Below, piece by piece: positions 46,810 to 56,718 of a stretch of 64,000 bases of DNA. Source of the DNA: Steinernema hermaphroditum (lineage: Eukaryota > Nematoda > Chromadorea > Rhabditida > Steinernematidae); contig CM059624.1 of the NCBI GenBank assembly GCA_030435675.1, positions 4,178,769-4,242,768 of the forward strand. The letters are read 5' to 3'. Made by a program: the position numbers and the translations under genes. Every line of letters starts with the position of its first letter. Position 1 is the first letter of the stretch. Under the pieces are notes generated by a model, which did no database searches, was not told the origin of the DNA, and saw nothing but the letters and a program-made list of their open reading frames with translations.

Positions 46810-47835
46810 GCACTACGTGTCCCGTATCAATACAGTTCATTCCTTTTTTGGCCATTTCTCTAACCAAATCTGATATTTGCTCATCTCCTCCAAAGTGTAA
46901 TTATGCCAGTGTCTTATAAGTTCTTCTTCGTGAAATATCTCGGGTATCCACGAACACCATGATGATAGACACGATCTATCGCATGCCCGGTTCATTCTGA
47001 CTGTATATGAACTAACCTTCGATAACGGGTCAGAGCTCGACCCATTCTGTATGTACACATTCTTGTGTATTCGTATACACCGCCATGTCAAGCAATGTTT
47101 CCTTTATTTGTTTATTGTGCCTTCGTGAAAATGCATATCATTCTTTCTTCGAGCAAAAATGAACAGTTATCCTCACTCCTATGTGTAATCAGTATTTACT
47201 GTCGGGTAGTAGCCCCCTCTGGCGTCTAGACTGACTAGACGCCCTTTTCCACTACGATTGTACGTATAAAGTATGTGTTTGTTGAACCCAGCTCGGCCGA
47301 ACTCATTCCCCATGACACAACACTTATGCATGCACCTCATGTGTGTATGGACGCCTGTCTGTGAGCGGCGTTCACAGACTGTCTATACGGTGCCGCAAAA
47401 AGTACATTTTGAGACCGGTCAGACAAATAATCCGCTTCCAGACTGTCTACTGTCTAGAAAATATCTTCCGTGTTGATCTTTCATGCATGGAGTCATTTCT
47501 TGACCTTGATTGGTACGATATTTTAGATTCAGCGACGCAGCCACCATAGAGTTCCGTTAGAAAGGAAGTTAATAGACCTGCAGATCATGAATTTATAGGC
47601 CGCATTAGTGGTTTCTAACAAACAGCTCCGCTACCCAAGATAGATCCCGTTCCCCATAGCTCAGGCGCTATACAACCAGACGCCCACCGAAAGGAGCAGC
47701 AAGCGATAAAAGTTCGAAGAATCGGAATAGAACCTTCTTCTTCTGCACAACGTTAACAACAAAACTACAAACATAACAATAAGTAACAACAAACAAGAAA
47801 CAGCAACGACACCGGAAACCGTATTCTTCAATCAT
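46810..47835. other. Intergenic
   Basis: Contains scattered CAGACTGTCTA-type repeats (47370-47460), also seen in the third NAF1 region. No gene. Confidence 0.4.
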
Positions 47836-49193
47836 CTACATCTTCCTCTTCACGGCCTTCTTTGGCTCCTTCTCATCGTCGCTTTCATCGCCTCCGAAGC
47901 CATCATCACGATGTGGCTGCCTAGAAAAGTTCACTGAATTAGAAGCTCAGAACTGACTGAAGTACTCACTTGAACAAGTCGTGGATAAGAACATAACTCT
48001 CCGGGTTGTGCACGCAAAAGAGCTCAGTGCCGGGCTGATAGCGCTGCGCTTCCTCTTCCGATGCGAAGCGTACGACGTACAGCGGGTTCTCCACAAGTCC
48101 GAAAACGTCGTCGATCTTTCCGATGGGCTGTCGGTTGTGGTTGTACACGACCGTGTCGAAGTTCAGAGCGGCCTGGGCGACATAAGAGACTAGAGTGGAG
48201 ATGGTGACTGAAATAAGAAGCACAGTACAATGCACGGAAGAAAAGTACAACTTACTCTGGCGATGAACAACACTTTTGACCATACCAAATGGGAACAAAG
48301 CAACATTGGCGGGCACCTGATACTGTTGGAGCGAGTCTACGGACTTTTCTTCCTTCAGATTGTCGTACTCGCGTTCGATCCTCACGTTACTGCCATTGGG
48401 GACACCATTCTTCGGTCCGAGGGCTAGGATTCTGAAGCAGACAGGGTTTAGTGTGGGCAAGTAAAATTCTCACAGACGCTCACAGCGTATCTTGTCTAGT
48501 CTATCTTTCAAACAAAGATACCCACATTCCCTATTATTCAAGTCCGAAATGCAGCAGGCAGACAAGACTAGACAGTCTCGCACAGGCCGCGCTGTTTACA
48601 AGCGTTTTAGACAGTCTGAGACGGTCCAGGGAACTGATATGCTGTCTATGACTGTTTCAAACTGCCTGAGGCAATTATCGATTTCACAACCATTTCGCAG
48701 ACTGTCAAAACGGCCATAGACATCAGTTCCGACCGCTCTTGGTCAGCATAAAATGATTACCAGAGTCGTTTGGTAGGCAGACAGACGAATCACTTACTCA
48801 TCAATTTCCGGGTCACTGTCCGCCCCTTCGTCAGCTTCGTTGTCGGGCTTTTTGAAAGCGCGCATTCCATCAAAACTGATGGTGCAACCGGTCGCCAATT
48901 TTTCACCGAGAATCGATGTCACACGGCGCAAATTTTCTTCCGCAATTCTCTTATCTAAATATAACTTTGAAGATGACGTAAGAGTGGGAATGGCCTTTAC
49001 CAAGGTCCGGATCGAATTCCTTCCCGTGGATGTCCACGCCTTTATCAAGCTGAGCAATATGCTGCAGCATATCCACCTCTTCCTCATACGAGTCGTCTGT
49101 CACCGCTGCTGATGTTTCAGCGATTTGCTGAGACATTTCCATTTCGCTGTCTTGCGGCTCTTGTTTCAGCTCTACTTTCACTTCAGCCTGCAT
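47836..49193 (-). CDS. NAF1: H/ACA ribonucleoprotein assembly factor NAF1
   Basis: Exons 49193-49001, 48954-48798, 48431-48256, 48207-47970 and 47920-47836 total 849 bases, 282 residues. An acidic N-terminal half (SDPEIDE) leads into the Gar1/Naf1-type beta-barrel: VTISTLVSY, LNFDTVVYNHNRQPIGKIDD, then VFGLVENPLYVVRF. A charged tail with KKAVKRKM follows. NAF1 escorts H/ACA snoRNP assembly (dyskerin) in the nucleus and is exchanged for Gar1. A TTTTTTTTCAG acceptor 12 bases before the ATG supports trans-splicing. Intron 2 (366 bases) contains a small inverted repeat near 48626-48742. Gar1 is excluded by the missing glycine/arginine-rich ends and by the acidic N-terminus. Confidence 0.85.
48618..48742. 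repeat. Imperfect inverted repeat in NAF1 intron 2
   Basis: GGAACTGATATGCTGTCTATG (in parts) at 48630 is mirrored by CATAGACATCAGTTCC near 48716-48730; several CAGACTGTC or GACAGTCTG motifs surround it. Probably a degenerate MITE of the same kind as the CAGACTGTC motifs at 47.4 kb. Confidence 0.4.
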
Positions 49194-49779
49194 CTTTGGC
49201 TACGATCTGAAAAAAAATATAAACAGCGATCTTCGTGCACATCACAATCACTTATTTCCCGAAAGTGATGCTAATTTGAGAGCAGGCAACAACAGTGGAA
49301 TACACATTTTACGCCACAATTGGTGGAACAACAGATCGACAGATACACTTCTATTACGGAAGGCCAGAGAACGTTTCCGGGGGAAAGCATAGCGCTTCTA
49401 AACCATCTGATCGGTTGCCGCCAAGCGGCTCTCGCTTGCTGCTCGCTCTCCATTGCTTGTAGCCAAGCAACAGAATAGAAGGGTGATCGCTTCGAGACCG
49501 GAGTCATCAAGCACTGGGAAGGAAAAAATCGTCTGTGAATGGATAAGACCGTCGATGTACCCCACCAGTAAAAAAAAGCTGTGCACCCCAATCCCAGTGT
49601 CTATCAGACAGACACTGCAAACGGTGGCAGTCATTTTTGTGATATCAACCAATGTGAAGCGGTGTGAAACGACCGATTCCACACAGCTTTACATGACCAA
49701 ATGAGTACAACGTTTGTCTACCAGACGCACAACGAAAAGGGGAAACATGCTTTGCGCCCTGTATTTATTAGACGGTCAA
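49194..49779. other. Intergenic
   Basis: Upstream region of NAF1; includes hairpin motif copy 3 at 49663-49683. Confidence 0.4.
49663..49683 (+). repeat. Recurrent hairpin motif, copy 3
   Basis: Stem TGTGAAA/TTCCACA with one mismatch and loop CGACCGA, followed by CAGCTTTA. The third pair is T-A here but G-C or G-U in the other copies. Confidence 0.45.
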
Positions 49780-50095
49780 CAGATTGACCTGCAGTCTACG
49801 TTTGCTTTGTCTATGTCTAACCTTGATGTTCTGCTTTACTGATCCCTTGTCTAACAATCGAAGAAATCTCGCTGCATTTCTGCAAGAATCACTACAGTTT
49901 TCACAGTACCGTGATACAGTAATCCAGACGAAAAGATTCTCTATCTGTTTTCGTCTTGGCAGCTTCCAGACAAAAAGATCCTTAATATGCGAATTTATAA
50001 TTCCCACTTTCGAGAAGAAGGGGCGAAAAAGTCTCCACGTCAGCCTGAGAAGCTCCATAAAAAGCGTCGCCACGGCCTGAGATCCCATAACCAAG

Positions 50096-50326
50096 ATGCG
50101 ATCCCTCCACTTTCTTCTGCTCCTCGTCACCTTCGTCGCCTTCTCCATGGCCGCCCCTCCGTGCCACTGGAAGATCTGTGTCCAGAGGCTCTACGCCGGT
50201 GGCAGCATGTACGACTGTCCCCACGAGTGCCGCGCGTATCTCTACAGCCACTTCCTCCAGAACTACGACCCTCGCTATGAAGATTCCTACGGTTCCTACT
50301 TAGACCGTGCCTACCCGGAATATTAA
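50096..50326 (+). CDS. Secreted four-cysteine peptide, copy B2 (76 aa)
   Basis: Intronless. Signal peptide MRSLHFLLLLVTFVAFSMA, then CHWKIC and CPHEC with the same C-x4-C-x12-C-x3-C spacing and the long B-type tail (DSYGSYLDRAYPEY). The stop is followed by AATAAA and then TTCTAGAAGATTC. The TATA-like CATAAAAAGC lies 40 bases before the ATG and TTCGAGAA further upstream. It differs from B1 at four residues, two of them inside the signal peptide, so the mature peptide is nearly invariant. Confidence 0.8.
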   Translation: MRSLHFLLLLVTFVAFSMAAPPCHWKICVQRLYAGGSMYDCPHECRAYLYSHFLQNYDPRYEDSYGSYLDRAYPEY

Positions 50327-50912
50327 TAAAAACGAATTTTTCTAGAAGATTCTAATGTGATTCTAAACGCTGATAAAGTTAAGCCGTGCATTCAAGGCGT
50401 AATGCCACAGTCAGAGACGCTGAGAAAGATGCACTTTCACGCTCTCAGGGCAACAACAGCCTCTGAATTAATGGACCGCATTATTTTGCACACAACGGAA
50501 CCGATTTTGATGGGGTTCCAAAAGGTTTCTGTTGCACATGAAATGGAATCTGCCAGCAACGTCTATGTGATGCTCGAAGCAGTACCTTCCAAACACTGAA
50601 AAACTTCACCAGAACAGTTGCATCCGATGGAAGCAATATTCAGTTGAACGTGGGCTGCTGTTGGCGTCTTGCGTGCCCTTTCTGCTCAAAATGATGATAG
50701 CACTCTTCGATTTTTCGATCTTTGTGGGCATTGTAATCTGCGTTCCACTACTCTTTAGTTCACTGTTAAACCCTCTTCTACCAAAAGCTCTGGAAGCGCC
50801 CCTTTCTCAGCGTCTCTGACTGTGGCGTTAGGTCTCATCTCTCAAATCTCTCGTTTGAAACTTTATCAGCATTTAGAATTACGTTAGAATCTGCTAGAAG
50901 ACACCGTTTCTA

Positions 50913-51134
50913 TTAATATTCCGGGTAGGCACTGCCCAAGTAGGAATCTTCATGGCGAGGGTCGTAGTTCTGGAGGAAGTGGCTGTAGAGATACGCGCGG
51001 CACTCGTGGGGACAGTCGTACATGCTGCCACCGGCGTAGAGCCTCTGGACACAGATCTTCCAGTGGCACGGAGGGGCGGCCATGGAGAAGGCGACGAAGG
51101 CGACGAGGAGCAGAAGAAGGTGGAGGGATCGCAT
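50913..51134 (-). CDS. Secreted four-cysteine peptide, copy A2 (73 aa)
   Basis: Intronless; the predicted protein is identical to A1 (40788-41009). The same altered AATAGA follows the stop, and the downstream element reads TTCTAGCAGATTC, with the central GAA changed to GCA exactly as in A1. Promoter block and TATA-like box are conserved. It is tail-to-tail with B2, about 590 bases between stop codons. Confidence 0.8.
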   Translation of the reverse strand: MRSLHLLLLLVAFVAFSMAAPPCHWKICVQRLYAGGSMYDCPHECRAYLYSHFLQNYDPRHEDSYLGSAYPEY

Positions 51135-51440
51135 CTTGGTTGTGGGGTCTCAGGCCTTGGCGACGCTTTTTATGGAGCTTCTCAGGCTGACGTAGAGACT
51201 TTTTCGCCCCTTCTTCTCGAAAGTGGGAATTATAAATTCGCATATTAAGGATCTTTTTGTCTGGAAGCTGCCAAGACGAAAACAGATAGAGAATCTTTTC
51301 GTCTGGATTACTGTATCACGGTACTGTGAAAACTGTAGTGATTCTTGCAGAAATGCAGCGAGATTTCTTCGATCGTAAGAAAAGGTGTTAGCCAAGCTGA
51401 GCATCAAGGTTAGACGTAGACAAAGCAAACGTAGACTGCA

Positions 51441-52869
51441 GACAATTGGTCAATCTGTACAGCGGCATAGTGTTTAATAAATACATAAATACATGGTCGT
51501 TCTGATTTTAATGGCTCAAGTAATTCTACGCAAACAAAATTTTCAGAAGGACATTTGATTGTGTTGATGAGCATTGATCGGCGGAAGAGTGAAGGGGAAC
51601 CCTGGGCGGCAGGTCAAAGTCCGCTTTCGAAGCTGCGGCATTTACCCATTATTTTGGAACTAGCTTGATCAAAAATCAATGAAATCAGCATTTGGTGGTT
51701 TACTGCAGTACATGGTATGCAAAGGATCATTCTTTTCAGATTCTTTTTCCTACGTTTACCGATATCTCCACGTGTCCAGACACGCTGCGATGTCCATCGA
51801 TTCGATCGCAAACAGCGTGACTATAAAGTACAAAGTCCGGAGCTTGCGTGCGCCCTTTTGCTGAGTCGGGGTTTTTCGCGTCTCCGGTTGGACGTCTCTT
51901 AGGTATCAGTTGAATGGCGATTAAATGAGTAGCCCCGAAAATGTGTCGACTCCTTTTTTTTGTTGAAGTCAACCCTTTTTAACTTCCTTGTCATTCTAAG
52001 GTCCGTTAGAAAACAGAATCCGAGAAGCATTTCGGTCAATAGCCGATGCGCTAGAAGGCGCTCTTTCTCGACAGCCCTATTCGATTCTTTCCAGAATAGG
52101 ACCTTGTAGAACCACAATAGGAGCAAAATAGGGAAACGTAACTATAATTGAGGGTTTTGACTTCAAGGTTCGAAGTCCAAGTTGATCGAATTGGCGCTAC
52201 AATTAGTGAGCGTATTTGTGAAAGTTTTTCCACAGCCTTTTTACCATGCACTTTTGATTTATGGATCTTACCATACCTTTCATGATCAAATTCATACATT
52301 GATCCGCACGTGACTAAACACGCCGCCTAGACACACTTATCTCTTCAAATCACATCAAGGTACAAAGTCCGATGACCGCAAGCGTCCTGTTGACTTGAAT
52401 GTTCGCCCTGTGACGCATTTGCAGTCGACTGCCGTCGGGGTAAGCCGGTACCGCGTGCTCCGCCGTTCCAACAGTTTCTGTCGGCCTTTTATCAAAACGA
52501 GCAGTGGATAGAATGGGGCTGCTTATTTGAATGAAAAGCAGCGATAGTGGTCGTAGATGTGTTCAGCTCGAATCCATTATATACCGATCGCGATGCAAAG
52601 TCGGTTCTCTTGAGGCACAAACTCCAATAGTTGTGCTACATGCCTCGGGAATGCCTATATATCTCTTTTGCCGTCCTTAATCATCTCTGCATTCAGCTTC
52701 TATCGTCTCACTCTGGTGATGTGAAGCTGTTTTGTTACAATTCCGCCAAGTATATATGCAGCTCCACGCGTAATCTCGTCTACAACAATGCTGCAATCTC
52801 GCCGCGAAATTTGTAGGCACCGATCGCATTTCCTCTCCCTCGCCTTCGTTTTCCTCTCCCTCTTCTTTT
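51441..52869. other. Intergenic
   Basis: No supported gene or rep­eat recognised. Confidence 0.4.
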
Positions 52870-52872
52870 CTG

Positions 52873-53787
52873 GGGCCGATTTCACAAAGCGCAAACGCAA
52901 TTCGCAATTGCGACGCAATTTTCAATTTCACAAAACGCAATTGCGTAAAAACGCAATTTTCGGTTTCACAAAACGCAATTACGCAAACGCAAAACGCAAT
53001 TGCGTCGCAATTCAGTGACATGCCTCCGAGCATGTCACTTTCGAACGCAATTGTAGAATTTGACCGAGAATTAGCTGTTTTTTCGTGCTTTATCAATGTG
53101 TCTACCACTTTCTGGCTACCACTGGATATTTACCTTGAAAAGTGTTTGGGTATTCGTGGTGGGACCAGGGGTGGGTCGCAGATTAACCTACCCACACCAA
53201 AACCGGCAAAGTTGGCATAAATCATCCTTCTGTGGTGATCCACAGCTTAACCGAACGTGCGAACTTTCCTAATTATGACCTGCTGTAGGCCGGTCGAACC
53301 TACGAAATTTACTAACAAATTAGCAAAGGCTTAAAATCCTCTCAAAATCAGTTTGCCGAGGTTTCCCAAATTGGTACGAACATGCGACATTTACCTAATT
53401 GTGGCCCGTTCCTAACATCGGCTTACTGTATGTCGGAGTAATTGCTGACAACAAAAGAAGTGATGTGCTAGCTGCTCAGCGACAAAGAAGAACATGTGCT
53501 CCCAAAGACAGAAGGATCCGTAGTCATTGAACATGCAACGCAATTGCGATTTGCGTTTGCGACACAATTGTACAACGCAAACGCAAATTTGCGTTTGAGA
53601 CGCAATTGCGAATTGCGAATTGTGTTTGCGTTTGCGTTTGCGTCTCGAAACGCAAATTTGCGTTTGCGACGCAATTGCGTCATTTGCGTTTGTAATTGCG
53701 TTTGCGTCGCAATTGCGTTTGCGTCGCAATTGCGTTTGCGTCGCAATTGCGAATTGCGTTTGCGTTTGCGCTTTGTGAAATCGGCCC
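52873..53787. mobile_element. Foldback element with CAATTGCG/GCAAACGC arrays
   Basis: Ends GGGCCGATTTCACAAAGCGC (52873) and its complement (to 53787) are perfect inverted repeats, flanked by CTG on both sides (52870-52872 and 53788-53790). Inside the ends both arms consist of runs of GCAATTGCG, GCGTTTGCGT and GACGCAATT in opposite orientation. The central 500 bases are unique and non-coding. The 3-bp duplication is short and could be chance, but the inverted ends are clear. Confidence 0.75.
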
Positions 53788-54777
53788 CTGTCCTCCCGCT
53801 CGCCCGACAGCGACGTTGTTTTTTTGCTTCCACCGCCGTGCCTCTGCCATCCGTCTTCGCGTCATCGCACCGCAGCGCTGTCGCGTAAACAACCCGCTCG
53901 CCGCTGGATCGTTTGTGTCTTTTTCGCTTTTCCCTGGATTTTGCAGATTTCTTATCACTTTAGATTTGATATTCTTTGACTACTTGCTTGCCATGAGTTA
54001 TGCATTTAAATCTGCAAAATTTGAGTGTCTACCACCGTAATTTATGCAATTTTGCTGCGCTAATGGTTCGCCAAATTTGACTGTCTGCGTCTGCGGTCAT
54101 GCGTTTCAAATTGATACAAGACATTCTGCAAAACTATTTGAGAATAGTGCTGTTAGACAAAGTAGTCATTTGTCTCTGTCCGACAATTCGGTTCGTTCTG
54201 TCTCTCTTGTGCAGACTGTCAGCATATTTTTGTGACTGTCTGTGTTCGCTACGACTCTCACTCGTGTCGCGGTGGCGAGCGGTCGGTCCCTCCGGTCAGA
54301 TGCCAGATGCCCCATGAAGTGCGCCGTCTCCGACCGGTTCGACATCAACGCCGCGCCAGGGATGAAGCCGTCTTCCAGACATCCTCTGTTTGTCTATTTT
54401 CGGTGTCGCGCAAGGCATAATGCCTTTGATTCGCGAAATAAAATCGTGAAAATCGTGAAAATCTGTGTTCGCTATGTGCGAATGCAAAAATCTTTGTCTG
54501 ACTGTGCAGCGTGCGGTTGTACATTTTTGGTGAAAACTCGCACCATAGCGGTCGCACTTTGTTTTGATTTGATGCTCCGCGCGATTTTGCGTGCAGCTTG
54601 GCACTTCCACCGCGTTCAAAAGTCCATGTGACCGTTGGAGTCGATCGCGACGATCGCCTCGCCCTCATTATCACATTTAAGCGCCGCCCGTCTCGTGCGC
54701 TTATCGCCGCGACCTTTGTATCTTCATTTTTTCTGCATTACCTTTGCTCACAGTCACTCATTCTCTCGATTTCAGAA
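53788..54777. other. Intergenic with a dispersed repeat
   Basis: The stretch 54300-54445 (GACCGGTTCGACATCAACGC, then GCCAGGGATGAAGCC and TTTTCGGTG) is an imperfect copy of 60235-60350. The remainder is upstream of the dehydrogenase genes. Confidence 0.45.
54310..54445. repeat. Dispersed repeat copy (partner at 60235-60350)
   Basis: Shared blocks include CCGACCGGTTCG, CGCGCCAGGGATGAAGCCG or CACGCCAGGGATGAAGCCG, and CATTTTCGGTGT-like sequence. Same orientation in both copies. Confidence 0.5.
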
Positions 54778-56157
54778 ATGCTCTCAAGACAACTTCTCCG
54801 CAAGGCTCCTCTCGTTGCCGCGCGGCGGCTGAACTCCTCGTCGACCGGCTTGAACTTCGAGTTCAACGACGAGCAAAAGGCTCTTCAAGAGGCAGTGCGA
54901 AAGTTCGTAAAAGAGGAAGTCGTCCCTGTCGCCGCTGAATATGACCGTACCGGCAAGTATCCGTGGGAGGTGCTAAAGAAGGCCCACGCCAACGGACTCA
55001 TGAATGTGGACATCCCAACCGAATACGGCGGCCTGGACCTCGACATGGTCAGCAACGCCATCATTAGCGAGGCGTTCGGCTATGGATGTACTGGAATTGG
55101 AACAGCCATCCTCACCAACGATCTGGCCTCTACCCCTCTTGTGATCGCTGCCAGCGACGACATCAAGAAGCGTTTCCTGACCCGACTCATTGAAGAGCCG
55201 ATCATGGCTGTAAGTGCACTGACCCACATGAACATGCGCAATTGAAATATCTGTAGTCCTACGCCGTTACCGAGCCAGGAGCCGGTTCCGATGTCGCCGG
55301 AATTCGCACCAAGGCGGAGAAGAAGGGCGACGAATGGGTCATCAACGGATCCAAGATGTGGATCACCAATGGCGGCGTGTCCAGCTGGTTCTTCGTTCTC
55401 GCCCGCACTGACCCCGACCCAAAGGCCCCTGCCGGAAAGGCTTTCACCGCCTTCGTCGTCGATGGTGACACTCCCGGCTTGTCGCGTGGCAAGAAGGAGA
55501 TCAACATGGGACAGCGCGCTTCGGACACTCGCGGTCTGACGTTCGAAGACGTCGTTGTGCCGTCAGCCAACGTCATTGGAGCTGTTGGAGAAGGATTCAA
55601 GGTCGCCATGAAGACGTTCGACAAGGCATTTATGAAGTGTTCCCGTTCTCGTCCTAATGAAATCCGTTTAGACTCGCCCTCTTGTAGCGGCTATGGCAAC
55701 CGGTCTTGCCGGACGCTGCCTCGATGAAGCTGCCAAGTATTCTCTTGAGCGCAAGACTTTCGGAACGCCCATCGCTAACCACCAGGTAGCAACTCAGTCT
55801 ACTGTAACTCCTATAAACTCTGACTTCTAGGGCGTTTCCTTCATGTTAGCGGACATGGCAATCAACCTTGAACTCTCACGCCACATCGTCTATCGCGCCG
55901 CTTACGAAGCTGAAATGAAGCGTCCCGGAGCCTACTACGCATCGATCGCCAAGTGCTTCGCCGCCGACACCGCGAATCAGGCCGCCGCGAACGCCGTGCA
56001 GATCTTCGGTGGAAACGGATTCAACACCGAATACCCAGTGGAGAAGCTCATGCGCGATGCGAAGATCTTCCAGATCTACGAGGGAACGTCTCAAGTCCAA
56101 CGCCTGGTGATCTCTCGCCAGCTTTTGGCCCGCGTGAAGCAAACCGGAGGATACTGA
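54778..56157 (+). CDS. Medium-chain-type acyl-CoA dehydrogenase, mitochondrial (tandem copy 1)
   Basis: Exons 54778-55209, 55257-55625, 55672-55785 and 55831-56157 total 1242 bases, 413 residues. An Arg-rich amphipathic presequence ([20 protein letters not shown]) targets mitochondria. Family landmarks: [15 protein letters not shown] and MWITNGG of the FAD domain, [15 protein letters not shown], and [19 protein letters not shown]. The catalytic glutamate lies in [11 protein letters not shown], the ACADM position. It catalyses the first FAD-dependent step of fatty-acid beta-oxidation. The second intron begins GC (AAG|GCATTT) where copy 2 has GT at the same codon. A GATTTCAG acceptor two bases before the ATG indicates trans-splicing. 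Confidence 0.95.
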
Positions 56158-56718
56158 ATTGTTTCATCATTTGCTGTACAGTGTATTAAGTTAAATGTTT
56201 TAAGATGCCTCATTGTGACATGCTTCATGATCTAAATCGTTTGTTCGGTTCCATACCTGATTTTGTGTTGTGTTTTAGGTTAGTTGTTTCCAATGGATGC
56301 CGTTCGTCACACCGAATGCCAGGGGCTCTGGTGGGAACGGTCATTGTGGCATTGGAGTCGGATGCATTGGATGCTGTCAATATATACAATATATATGTCA
56401 ATACATACCCCAGCGCTTCCAGGTCCAAGGGGCTTGCTGGTGACCATGAACAGCTCCCAGCACGACTGCATCGCGCGAGCGAGCGAAAAGCCTAGGCTCA
56501 TTTCGATCTTTTCATGCTCGTTTTTGGCGTAAAGCGTGCGCGTTATGGCGGTGATCAATTTCAACTGTTTGCAGGAAAATTTGATCCGTTGCTACGCATG
56601 TCTATAGGGTTTGCTCCGTGTGTTCGTATGCTCGTTGTATTTGCGTGTTTATTCTCACTTGCATACTGCTTAGCCGTGTTTGACACACTATTTTAACATG
56701 GAACATTCCTTTCAGATA
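56158..56718. other. Spacer between the two dehydrogenase genes
   Basis: 560 bases without a supported gene. A trans-splice-type acceptor at its end (ATTCCTTTCAG) precedes copy 2. The spacing is longer than typical for a nematode operon. Confidence 0.45.

Larger units (their letters stand above)
49780..51440. repeat. Peptide module 2: inverted duplication (B right, A left)
   Basis: The reverse-orientation counterpart of 40590-41905. Here the arms extend further: about 200 bases upstream of each gene (with CGTTTGCTTTGTCTA and CTGCATTTCTGCAAGAATCA) are also inverted copies. Genes B2 and A2 are tail to tail. Confidence 0.85.

Noticed and set aside
50357..50599. 80-codon frame downstream of peptide gene B2, present also at 41324-41566
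   Set aside because: It begins at GTG, not ATG, evolves faster than the peptide gene and is broken downstream of the A genes; more likely untranslated sequence.
53412..53958. Repetitive Arg/Asn/Ala-rich ORFs
   Set aside because: Produced by the GCAATTGCG satellite arms of the foldback element.
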